DNA of 5,222 bases, from NCBI GenBank assembly GCA_030604325.1, contig JAUVWC010000122.1:1-5222 (forward strand), read 5' to 3'. The translations under genes and the position numbers were made by a program. This DNA is from Candidatus Zixiibacteriota bacterium (GTDB lineage: Bacteria; Blakebacterota; Blakebacteria; Blakebacterales; Blakebacteraceae). Shown in pieces: positions 1 to 5,222 of this stretch (the stretch's first letter is position 1; each line of letters starts with the position of its first letter). The notes below the pieces were generated by a model. The model was not told the DNA's origin. It saw only the letters and a program-made list of their open reading frames with translations, and made no database searches.

Positions 1-128
1 ACGATTTCTACACCCGCATTGGCAAGATAACGCCGCCGCGGATGGCGGCCATGGATTTGCTGGCACAACTCAGCCCGTTGGCCTCACCGGTAGAAGTACT
101 GACCAAGTTGATCGAGTGGGAAGGGTAG
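1..128 (+). CDS. C-terminal end of an unidentified protein (5' partial)
   Basis: Reading from base 3, 41 codons stay open to a TAG at 126-128. The visible tail begins DFYTRIGKITPPR and ends VLTKLIEWEG; it looks like a soluble, mixed helical C-terminus with no membrane segment or recognisable motif. The frame is favoured because its stop falls only 6 nt before the next start, the usual spacing inside an operon, and its G/C third positions match the neighbours. I do not recognise the family. From context it could be another sugar-catabolic enzyme of the same operon, but nothing in the 41 residues proves that. One other + frame is also open across this stretch, so the call rests on spacing and composition. 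Confidence 0.6.
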   Translation, partial: DFYTRIGKITPPRMAAMDLLAQLSPLASPVEVLTKLIEWEG

Positions 129-134
129 AGACCG

Positions 135-1850
135 ATGTCGGACAAACTGGCCGCCTACCGACACGCGGACTCGCCGCTGCCCGCCCGCCACCGGCTCTGG
201 CCCCTCTTTGGAACCGGCTTCGAGAACCTGGGGCGCGAAGGGTGTCCGATCGAGGTGGCCATGCCTCAGCACGGACCGGACGAGCTGCTGGTGCGCCATG
301 ATGCCTGCGGGCTCTGTTTCTCTGATATCAAAGTCATCCAGGCGGGCGAGGCCCACCCCCGTATCTACCGCGACATGCGGGCCGAGCCGGTGGTGTTGGG
401 GCACGAGGTGAGCATGACCGTAGTCGGCGTGGGTGAGGAACTGCGCGATCGGTACAGCGCCGGCGACCGGTTCATCATCCAGGCCGACATCTTCGTCGAC
501 GGCGTGGGCTATGCCTACGGCTACGAAATCCAGGGCGGGCTCTCGCAGTACAGTGTGATCGACCGGCGGGTGCTCAGCGGCGACCACGGATGCTACCTCC
601 TCCCTGTCCGTCCAGCCACCGGCTATGCTGAGTCCGCCCTGACGGAGCCGTGGGCCTGCGTGATCGCCGCCTACGGCCTGGCCTACCGTCAGGGCCTCAA
701 GCCGGGCGGCACGGCCTGGATCATCGGCTCGGGCGACGCCGGAGAGCAGCCGTACACGATCAGCAGGGGTTTCGACGAAGCCTCGCACCCCGACCGTCTG
801 CTGCTGTCCGATGTCCCGGCCGACTTCGGTGCCCGGCTGAAGCGGCGCGCCAGCGAGCTGGAAGTGGAGATCCTCGAAACTGACGACATCGACTTCCCGC
901 CGGTGGCGGAGGTGGACGATATCGTGCTGCTGGGCGCAGACGCCGACATCATCGAAACGGTCAGCCCCCACCTGGCGGATTTCGGTGTCACGGCCATAGT
1001 CGCCGACCGGCCACTGTGCCGAAAGGTGCAGATAGATGTGGGCCGCGTGCATTACAACCGGTGGATTTACATGGGCGGAGCCGGTCCCGACATCGCCCGC
1101 GCCTACGGTGACAAACCGGTCCGCTGCCGGCTCGAGCCCGGCGGGCACGCATGGTTCATAGGCGCCGGCGGCCCGATAGGGAGGATGCACCTGCAGCATG
1201 CGATCCAGATAGCGGATGGTCCCGCCATCATAGTCTGTACCGACATCAGCGACCCGCGACTGACCGATCTGCATGAGACCATGGCCACAGAGGCGGAGGC
1301 CAAGGGCATCGACTTCATCTGCCTCAATCCGGCGGACCGGCAGACTTACGAGGCGGGTATGGCCCCCTTCCGGGAGCGGGGATTCGACAACATCGTGGTG
1401 CTGGCGCCCGAGCCGGCCGTCATCGCTGAGGCGGCCACCTGGCTCGGCGCACATGGTGTTATGAATGTCTTCGCCGGAGTTCCCCGAGGCACGATGGTAC
1501 CTCTCGATCTGAGCAACACCTATCAGAAGGGCACCCGCATTATCGGGCACTCGGCCTCCACTATCGAGGATCTCCGCCTGATGCTGGATCAGACCGAGTC
1601 GGGTGAACTTTCACCCAATCGCTCGGTGGCCGCCATCGGCTCGCTCGAAGCCGCCGGCGACGGTCTGCAGGCGGTGCAGGATGCACTGTTGCCCGGCAAA
1701 ATCGTCATCTACCCTCACATCCAGGATATGCCCCTTACCGCTCTGCCCGATCTGAAAGAGAAACTACCCGGCGTCCATGCCAGGCTGAAGGATGGGCGCC
1801 AGTGGACGGTGGAGGCCGAGGAGGAGTTACTGCGGTTGATGCTTCCGTGA
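135..1850 (+). CDS. SorE-like zinc-dependent medium-chain dehydrogenase with tandem Rossmann domains
   Basis: A probable sugar-phosphate reductase of the MDR superfamily, cytoplasmic, closest by eye to L-sorbose-1-phosphate reductase (SorE), which makes sorbitol 6-phosphate with NAD(P)H. The GroES-like catalytic domain (about 1-187) holds the expected catalytic zinc ligands: Cys61 in CGLCFSD, His90-Glu91 in LGHEV, and Glu171 in EPWACVIAAYG. The four-cysteine structural zinc lobe is absent; GDRFIIQ (110-116) and QGGLSQY (133-139) look SorE-like. Two Rossmann units follow: LKPGGTAWIIGSGDAG (188-203) and LEPGGHAWFIGAGGPIG (333-349), the second with Asp370 after its second strand, suggesting NAD(H). 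A tail of about 40 residues follows GKIVIYPHI (521-529). At 571 residues it exceeds the roughly 410-430 of enteric SorE. ATG 135 lies 6 nt after the previous stop with a modest purine-rich site (GGGAAGGG, 118-125). Fold is confident; substrate is inferred from the following srlD-like gene. Confidence 0.88.
   Translation: MSDKLAAYRHADSPLPARHRLWPLFGTGFENLGREGCPIEVAMPQHGPDELLVRHDACGLCFSDIKVIQAGEAHPRIYRDMRAEPVVLGHEVSMTVVGVGEELRDRYSAGDRFIIQADIFVDGVGYAYGYEIQGGLSQYSVIDRRVLSGDHGCYLLPVRPATGYAESALTEPWACVIAAYGLAYRQGLKPGGTAWIIGSGDAGEQPYTISRGFDEASHPDRLLLSDVPADFGARLKRRASELEVEILETDDIDFPPVAEVDDIVLLGADADIIETVSPHLADFGVTAIVADRPLCRKVQIDVGRVHYNRWIYMGGAGPDIARAYGDKPVRCRLEPGGHAWFIGAGGPIGRMHLQHAIQIADGPAIIVCTDISDPRLTDLHETMATEAEAKGIDFICLNPADRQTYEAGMAPFRERGFDNIVVLAPEPAVIAEAATWLGAHGVMNVFAGVPRGTMVPLDLSNTYQKGTRIIGHSASTIEDLRLMLDQTESGELSPNRSVAAIGSLEAAGDGLQAVQDALLPGKIVIYPHIQDMPLTALPDLKEKLPGVHARLKDGRQWTVEAEEELLRLMLP
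696..1106 (+). repeat. Rossmann unit, copy 1, inside the SorE-like gene
   Basis: Codons 188-324 encode a nucleotide-binding-like unit that copy 2 (1131-1574) repeats. Landmarks shared with copy 2 are LKPGGTAWIIGSG (188-200), the strand VDDIVLL (260-266), a GVTAIVADRP turn, VQID, and the closing strand RWIYM (309-313). Glycines 198, 200 and 203 keep a GxGxxG spacing, so it may still bind a nucleotide, but residues after the loop (EQPYTIS) differ from the usual helix. The DNA copies have diverged well beyond easy nucleotide alignment, so the duplication is old. Confidence 0.75.
1131..1574 (+). repeat. Rossmann unit, copy 2, inside the SorE-like gene
   Basis: Codons 333-480 encode the second unit: LEPGGHAWFIGAGGPIG (333-349), FDNIVVL (417-423), GVMNVFAG, VPLDL and RIIGHSAS (468-475). 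The starts of the two copies are 145 codons apart; by the central strand the offset is 157, so copy 2 carries about 12 extra residues between the first glycine loop and that strand. The GPIGRMHLQHA segment resembles functional coenzyme-binding helices of zinc dehydrogenases, making copy 2 the more likely coenzyme site. Confidence 0.75.
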
Positions 1851-1855
1851 GGAGG
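1851..1855 (+). promoter_or_regulatory. Strong Shine-Dalgarno site placed before a mini-ORF
   Basis: GGAGG directly follows the TGA of the SorE-like gene. It stands 8 nt ahead of the ATG at 1864, not at a usable distance from the next gene's ATG at 1892. Either it serves the 11-codon frame 1864-1899 or it has no role in initiation. Confidence 0.45.
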
Positions 1856-1863
1856 GAGAGCTT

Positions 1864-1899
1864 ATGGAGGGACACTATCAGAGGATAACTCATGGATAG
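1864..1899 (+). CDS. Possible 11-residue leader peptide overlapping the srlD-like start
   Basis: ATG 1864 opens a frame of 11 codons (MEGHYQRITHG) closed by TAG 1897-1899. Its stop lies 3 to 8 nt inside the next gene, whose ATG is at 1892. The GGAGG at 1851-1855 gives it a ribosome site as good as any in the window. Ribosomes ending here would be well placed to restart at 1892, so translational coupling is a reasonable inference. The peptide shows no attenuation feature such as a codon run, and short frames of this size arise easily by chance, so I treat it as a candidate only. Confidence 0.25.
   Translation: MEGHYQRITHG
1881..1885 (+). promoter_or_regulatory. Ribosome binding site of the srlD-like gene
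   Basis: GAGGA lies 6 nt ahead of ATG 1892. It decides this start: an in-frame TAA at 1886-1888 excludes anything upstream, and the alternative GTG at 1910 has no comparable site. Confidence 0.7.
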
Positions 1900-2692
1900 A
1901 ACGCTGAGAGTGCTGGAAGATAAGATTGCCATCGTCACCGGTGGTGCCCAGGGGCTCGGCGAGGCCGTCTGCCGACGGCTGGCCCGGGAAGGTGCGGATG
2001 TCGTCGTGGCCGACGTGAACCTGGCCGGTGCCGAGCGGGTCGCCGCCGACATCGCGGCCGGGACTGGGCGCCGCGCCACGGCGATAGAAGCGGACATCTC
2101 CGATGAGCCTCAGGTCGAGGCTCTCGTGGAGCGCACCGTCGAGGAGTTCGGGCGCCTCGATATCCTGGTCTCCAACGCCGGCATTCTCATCGCCGGGCCG
2201 GTGGAGGAGTTCCCCGCCGAGCAGTGGCGGGCGGTTATCAACGTCAACCTCTTCGGCTACTTCCTCTGCGCCAAGCACGCGGCGCGGGTGATGAAGCAGC
2301 AGCGCAGCGGAGTGATCATCCAGGTCAACTCGAAGTCGGGCAAGAAGGGCAGCTACCGGAACTCGGCCTACGCCGCCACCAAATTCGGCGGCGTCGGGTT
2401 GACGCAGAGTCTGGCGCTGGAGCTGGCCGAGTACGGCGTACGTGTCAACGCCGTCTGTCCGGGCAACCTGCTTGACTCACCGCTGTGGGTCGACTCGCTC
2501 TACGCCCAGTATTCCCAGCGATGGGGAATCACCGAGGAGGAGGTGCGCCAGAGGTACATCGACCAGGTGCCGCTCGGGCGTGGCTGCACCTATGACGACG
2601 TAGCGAATGTGATCGTCTTTCTCGCCTCCGACCAGGCAGGCTATATGACCGGCCAGGCGATCAACGTCACCGGCGGTCAGGAGATGAGATGA
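1892..2692 (+). CDS. srlD: Sorbitol-6-phosphate 2-dehydrogenase-like short-chain dehydrogenase
   Basis: A cytoplasmic classical SDR of 266 residues that probably oxidises D-sorbitol 6-phosphate to D-fructose 6-phosphate with NAD+, as SrlD (enteric sorbitol operon) and SorD (sorbose operon) do. Visible motifs in order: coenzyme loop TGGAQGLG (16-23), Asp41 ending the second strand (NAD preference), NAG at 95-97, catalytic Ser147 in NSKSG, Tyr160 and Lys164 in YAATK. The resemblance to E. coli SrlD recalled from memory is specific, not just SDR-wide: NSKSGK, KFGGVGLTQSLALELAEYG, GNLL.SP, YIDQVPLGRGC.YDDV and the ending TGQAINVTGGQ all have close counterparts. Length matches (SrlD is 259). It follows the SorE-like gene by 41 nt and overlaps the kinase by 4 nt, so the three are probably co-translated. 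Other polyol phosphates are possible substrates. Confidence 0.87.
   Translation: MDRTLRVLEDKIAIVTGGAQGLGEAVCRRLAREGADVVVADVNLAGAERVAADIAAGTGRRATAIEADISDEPQVEALVERTVEEFGRLDILVSNAGILIAGPVEEFPAEQWRAVINVNLFGYFLCAKHAARVMKQQRSGVIIQVNSKSGKKGSYRNSAYAATKFGGVGLTQSLALELAEYGVRVNAVCPGNLLDSPLWVDSLYAQYSQRWGITEEEVRQRYIDQVPLGRGCTYDDVANVIVFLASDQAGYMTGQAINVTGGQEMR
2679..2683 (+). promoter_or_regulatory. Ribosome binding site of the kinase gene
   Basis: AGGAG, inside the last codons of the srlD-like gene, is 5 nt from ATG 2689 and 8 nt from ATG 2692. Both starts are in frame and differ by one methionine. The first forms an ATGA overlap with the upstream stop. Confidence 0.65.
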
Positions 2693-4167
2693 TGGTTACC
2701 AAGTACCTGGCATTCGACCTCGGCGCCGAGAGCGGGCGGGCCCTGATCGGCCGCCTGGATGGGGAGCGGCTCCAGCTCGAGGAGCTGCACCGCTTTCCCA
2801 TCGGGCCGGTCGATGTGAGGGGGAGCATGCACTGGGACGTGGAGGGAATATGGAGGGAGATCAAGCACGGCCTGTCGGCTGCGGCCGGGGCTCACGGTGA
2901 GGAGCTGGCCGGCATCGGCCTCGATACCTGGGGCGTAGACTTCGGGCTGCTGGATGCCGGAGACAACCTGCTGGGTGATCCCTATCACTACCGCGACAGC
3001 CGGACCGATGGCATGATGGAGGAGGCCTTTCGCCTCGTGCCGCGCGCCGAGATCTTCGAGCGCACCGGCATCCAGTTTATGCAGCTGAACAGCCTCTTCC
3101 AGCTGCTGGCCATGGCCAGCGCCGACTCCCCCGCCCTGGCCGCCGCCGAGACCTTCCTCAACATGCCCGATCTGTTCAACTTCTGGCTCTCCGGCCGCAA
3201 GGCGAACGAGTTCACCATCGCCACCACCACCCAGTGCTACGATCCCCGCCGGGGCGTGTGGGCGTGGGAGTTGCTGGAGGCCCTCGGCATCCCCACCCGC
3301 ATCTTCGGCGAGATAGTCGCCCCCGGCACGGTGCTCGACACCCTGCTCCCGTCGGTGGCGGAGGAGACCGGCTGCGGGCCGGTGCCGGTGATCGCCCCCG
3401 CCACCCACGACACCGGCTCCGCCGTGGCGGCCGTGCCGACCGAGAACGACGACTACATCTACCTAAGTTCGGGCACCTGGTCGCTGATGGGAGTGGAGGT
3501 AGACGAACCGGTGATCAGCGCCAGGAGCCTCGAGTACAACTTCACCAACGAAGGGGGTGCCGGCGGCAGGTTCCGCCTGTTGAAAAACATCATGGGGCTG
3601 TGGCTGGTGCAGGAGTGCCGCCGCCAGTGGGCAGAGAGGGGCGAGGAGTACTCATATGATGAAATGACGGCCATGGCCCTGGAGGCCCCCGCCTTCGGCT
3701 CCCTGGTGGATCCCGGCGACAGCCGCTTTCTGCCTCCGGGCGACATGCCGGCGCGCATCCAGACCTTCTGCCGCCACACCGGCCAGGTAGTGCCGGAGAT
3801 GAGGGGCACGATCATCCGCTGCGCGCTGGAGAGCCTGGCACTGGAGTACCGCTGGGTGGCCGACAGATTGATGGAACTGACGGGGCGGCGGCTGCCGGTG
3901 GTGCACATCATCGGCGGGGGTAGCCGGAACCGGCTGCTGAACCAGCTCACGGCCGACGCCACCGGTCGGCCCGTCCTCGCCGGCCCTGCCGAGGCCACGG
4001 CCATGGGCAACGTGATGGTGCAGGCGCTGGCGCTGGGCCGGCTCTCCTCACTCGCCGAAGGCCGCGCACTCGTGCGCCGCTCGGTGGAGATGGAGACATT
4101 TGAACCGAGTGGAGAGACGGCCTGGGACGAGGCCTACCAGCGATATCTCGACATCAAGAAGATATAA
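2689..4167 (+). CDS. rhaB: FGGY-family ketose kinase, rhamnulokinase (RhaB) type
   Basis: A cytoplasmic ATP-dependent sugar kinase of 492 residues, matching RhaB in length (489 in E. coli). RhaB phosphorylates L-rhamnulose on O-1. Motifs: FDLGAESGR (9-17) for the N-terminal phosphate loop; LDTWGVDFGLLD with Asp79 and Asp84 lining the sugar site; YRDSRTD after it; catalytic-base Asp241 in THDTGSAVA; LSSGTWSLMG (259-268); and the C-terminal adenosine motif IIGGGSRNRLLNQL (407-420) followed by GPAEATAMGN. Both FGGY halves are complete. The start overlaps the upstream stop (ATGA), so translation is likely coupled to the srlD-like gene. No rhamnose isomerase or rhamnulose-1-phosphate aldolase is in view; the neighbours instead use ketose 1-phosphate and hexitol 6-phosphate. 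I therefore suspect a relative such as L-sorbose is the true substrate. The family is firm; the symbol reflects family, not proven substrate. Confidence 0.87.
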   Translation: MMVTKYLAFDLGAESGRALIGRLDGERLQLEELHRFPIGPVDVRGSMHWDVEGIWREIKHGLSAAAGAHGEELAGIGLDTWGVDFGLLDAGDNLLGDPYHYRDSRTDGMMEEAFRLVPRAEIFERTGIQFMQLNSLFQLLAMASADSPALAAAETFLNMPDLFNFWLSGRKANEFTIATTTQCYDPRRGVWAWELLEALGIPTRIFGEIVAPGTVLDTLLPSVAEETGCGPVPVIAPATHDTGSAVAAVPTENDDYIYLSSGTWSLMGVEVDEPVISARSLEYNFTNEGGAGGRFRLLKNIMGLWLVQECRRQWAERGEEYSYDEMTAMALEAPAFGSLVDPGDSRFLPPGDMPARIQTFCRHTGQVVPEMRGTIIRCALESLALEYRWVADRLMELTGRRLPVVHIIGGGSRNRLLNQLTADATGRPVLAGPAEATAMGNVMVQALALGRLSSLAEGRALVRRSVEMETFEPSGETAWDEAYQRYLDIKKI

Positions 4168-4170
4168 GAG

Positions 4171-4209
4171 ATGAGGAGTTTCCGGTGGGAAACCGGAGTA
4201 AGAGCATGA
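4171..4209 (+). CDS. Possible 12-residue mini-ORF overlapping the E1 alpha start
   Basis: ATG 4171, three bases after the kinase TAA, opens MRSFRWETGVRA and ends in TGA 4207-4209, sharing ATGA with the E1 alpha ATG at 4206. It has only a weak purine stretch upstream, so it would rely on ribosomes finishing the kinase. Termination and restart at 4206 is possible. With a 38-nt gap, chance is a strong alternative. Confidence 0.18.
   Translation: MRSFRWETGVRA
4174..4178 (+). promoter_or_regulatory. Shine-Dalgarno site pointing to an alternative GTG start at 4185
   Basis: AGGAG is 6 nt ahead of GTG 4185, which is in frame with ATG 4206 and would add seven residues (VGNRSKS, initiator read as Met). 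The weaker GGAG at 4195-4198 lies 7 nt ahead of ATG 4206. The sequence alone does not settle which is used. Confidence 0.45.
4181..4197 (+). other. Short hairpin over the E1 alpha ribosome-binding region
   Basis: TCCGGT (4181-4186) pairs with ACCGGA (4192-4197) around the loop GGGAA. The 3' arm covers most of the GGAG at 4195-4198 and the 5' arm runs into GTG 4185. No U-run follows, so it is not a terminator. It could lower E1 alpha translation unless ribosomes arrive from the kinase, but six base pairs is a modest stem. Confidence 0.35.
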
Positions 4210-5222
4210 ATGCAAAACCGAACAACGATCCTCTGAAGACCCACGGGCTCAGCCGGGAGAAAGCCCTCGACCTGCTGCGCCAGATGTGGGAGATACGGAT
4301 GTTCGAAGACCGCGTATACGACCTGCTTGGACGCAACATCATCAAAGGCGCCTCACACCTCTATGCGGGACAGGAGGCGGTAGCCGTGGGGGCGATCTCG
4401 GTCCTGGGCGACAAAGATCTGATAACCAGCACCCACCGTGGACACGGTCACTGCCACGCCCGGGGAGCCAGCCTCACCGAGACCGAGGAGGAGAGGCAGC
4501 AGCATTACAACAAGATGATGGCCGAGCTGTGCGGCCGCGAGACCGGCTACTGCCTGGGCCGAGGCGGCTCGATGCACATAGCCGACGTGGAGCGGGGCAA
4601 CCTGGGTGCGACCGGCATCGTGGGCGGCAACATCCCCGTGGCGACCGGCGCGGCGGCGGCGCAGCGCAAACTGGGCAGCGGCAGGGTCGTCCTCTGCTTC
4701 TTCGGCGACGGGGCGGTCAACACCGGAAACTTCCACGAGTCGCTCAACCTGGCGGCGCTGTGGGACCTGCCGGTGGTCTATATCGTGGAGAACAACCTGT
4801 ACGGCATGTCGGTACCGATCGCCGCCGCCGCCGCCATCCCCGACATCGCCCATCGCGCCTCAGCCTACGGCATGCCCGGCGAGGTGGTGGACGGCATGGA
4901 CGTGCTGGCCGTGCGCAAGGCGGTGGGACGGGCCGTGGAGCGGGCCCGGCAGGGCGAGGGGCCCTCGCTGCTGGAGTGCCAGACCTACCGCTGGTACGGC
5001 CACTCCCGCTCCGATCCGCGCCAGTATCGCACGAAGGAAGAGGAGGCCGATTGGAGGGCGCGCGATCCCATCCCCGGTTTCACTGCCTGGCTGGTGGATA
5101 ACGGCGTCTGCACCACGGAAGAGATCAACACTGTGGAAACGCAGGTGGAAGAGGCGATTGATGAGGCTACCGAGTTTGCTCTCGATTCCCCCATGCCCTC
5201 TGCCGATGATCTGGAAAAGTAC
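4206..5222 (+). CDS. Thiamine-diphosphate-dependent 2-oxoacid dehydrogenase E1, alpha subunit (3' partial)
   Basis: The alpha half of a heterotetrameric E1 (pyruvate, acetoin or branched-chain type; PdhA/AcoA-like), which with E1 beta decarboxylates its substrate and passes the acyl group to lipoyl-E2 in the cytoplasm. The frame is open for 339 codons to the window edge; such subunits are usually 320-370 residues, so little is missing. Motifs: HLYAGQEAVAVG (51-62); HRGHGHCHARG (77-87); GRGGSMHIAD (118-127); the thiamine-diphosphate signature from GDG (167-169) with HES after it to NN (196-197); and the active-site loop YRWYGHSRSDP (261-271) with His266. Oddities are an acidic/polar insertion at about 88-102 and five alanines at 206-210. 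Substrate cannot be told from the alpha subunit alone; E1 beta and E2 would be expected just beyond. ATG 4206 is listed; GTG 4185 is a credible alternative. Confidence 0.9.
   Translation, partial: MNAKPNNDPLKTHGLSREKALDLLRQMWEIRMFEDRVYDLLGRNIIKGASHLYAGQEAVAVGAISVLGDKDLITSTHRGHGHCHARGASLTETEEERQQHYNKMMAELCGRETGYCLGRGGSMHIADVERGNLGATGIVGGNIPVATGAAAAQRKLGSGRVVLCFFGDGAVNTGNFHESLNLAALWDLPVVYIVENNLYGMSVPIAAAAAIPDIAHRASAYGMPGEVVDGMDVLAVRKAVGRAVERARQGEGPSLLECQTYRWYGHSRSDPRQYRTKEEEADWRARDPIPGFTAWLVDNGVCTTEEINTVETQVEEAIDEATEFALDSPMPSADDLEKY
4821..4835 (+). repeat. (GCC)5 triplet repeat encoding Ala206-Ala210
   Basis: Five perfect GCC codons in a row occur within the E1 alpha gene, just after the NN of the thiamine-diphosphate signature. 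The repeat keeps the frame. Slippage, or simply alanine preference in a GC-rich genome, could explain it. Confidence 0.7.

Noticed and set aside
116..301. Short + frame starting with GTG 116 across the junction of the first two genes
   Set aside because: It overlaps the supported SorE-like frame, has biased low-complexity composition and no motif.
84..1550. Long open frame of 488 codons on the - strand opposite the SorE-like gene
   Set aside because: The + strand gene has clear zinc and Rossmann motifs, while the antisense translation is low-complexity H/V/G/D-rich with no recognisable motif. Such shadows are expected with G/C-rich third positions.
1910..1912. GTG as the start of the srlD-like gene
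   Set aside because: It would give a typical SDR N-terminus, but ATG 1892 has a well-spaced GAGGA and GTG 1910 has none.
2677..3408. Antisense open frame of 243 codons opposite the kinase
   Set aside because: The kinase frame is fully supported by FGGY motifs. The antisense product is repetitive in G, H and Q and has no family signature.
2689..4167. Reading the locus as a rhamnose operon because of the RhaB-type kinase
   Set aside because: No rhamnose isomerase or rhamnulose-1-phosphate aldolase is visible, and the two neighbouring dehydrogenases match sorbose/sorbitol phosphate chemistry. It remains possible if the flanks supply those genes.
4181..4197. Hairpin after the kinase as an intrinsic terminator
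   Set aside because: The stem is only 6 bp and no T-run follows. It lies on the ribosome-binding region of the next gene.
4286..5101. Frame-shifted + strand open frame of 271 codons inside E1 alpha
   Set aside because: Its product is arginine/glycine-rich and patternless, whereas the overlapping frame carries the full E1 alpha motif series without a break.

Overview
The window is a GC-rich bacterial sequence in which every supportable gene lies on the + strand and is packed tightly, as in one operon. Spacings are 6 nt, 41 nt, a 4-nt overlap and 38 nt. G or C dominates third codon positions, and long spurious open frames appear on the other strand and in shifted frames. The organism cannot be named. 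The protein types would fit a high-GC heterotroph such as a Chloroflexota or similar lineage, but that is only a guess. No promoter, terminator, RNA gene, mobile element or CRISPR array was seen, and both window edges cut through coding sequence.

Layout: (1) 1-128, the last 41 codons of an unidentified gene. (2) 135-1850, a 571-residue zinc-dependent medium-chain dehydrogenase resembling L-sorbose-1-phosphate reductase (SorE), with a duplicated Rossmann domain. (3) 1892-2692, a short-chain dehydrogenase closely resembling sorbitol-6-phosphate 2-dehydrogenase (SrlD/SorD). (4) 2689-4167, an FGGY sugar kinase of the rhamnulokinase (RhaB) type. (5) 4206 to the right edge, the alpha subunit of a thiamine-diphosphate-dependent 2-oxoacid dehydrogenase E1 (PdhA/AcoA type), lacking only its extreme C-terminus. 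The two longer spacers each contain a tiny open frame that ends on top of the next gene's start codon.

How the genes may work together: in enteric bacteria L-sorbose enters through a phosphotransferase system as L-sorbose 1-phosphate, SorE reduces this to sorbitol 6-phosphate, and SorD oxidises that to fructose 6-phosphate. Here the same two dehydrogenases sit beside a kinase whose family phosphorylates O-1 of ketohexoses. The simplest inference is a PTS-independent version: import of a free ketose (L-sorbose or a relative), phosphorylation by the kinase, then SorE-like reduction and SrlD-like oxidation into glycolysis. The E1 alpha gene may act further down on pyruvate, or may begin a separate complex whose other subunits lie beyond the window. 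The two observations most worth following are this kinase-for-PTS arrangement and the tandem Rossmann domains of the SorE-like enzyme.
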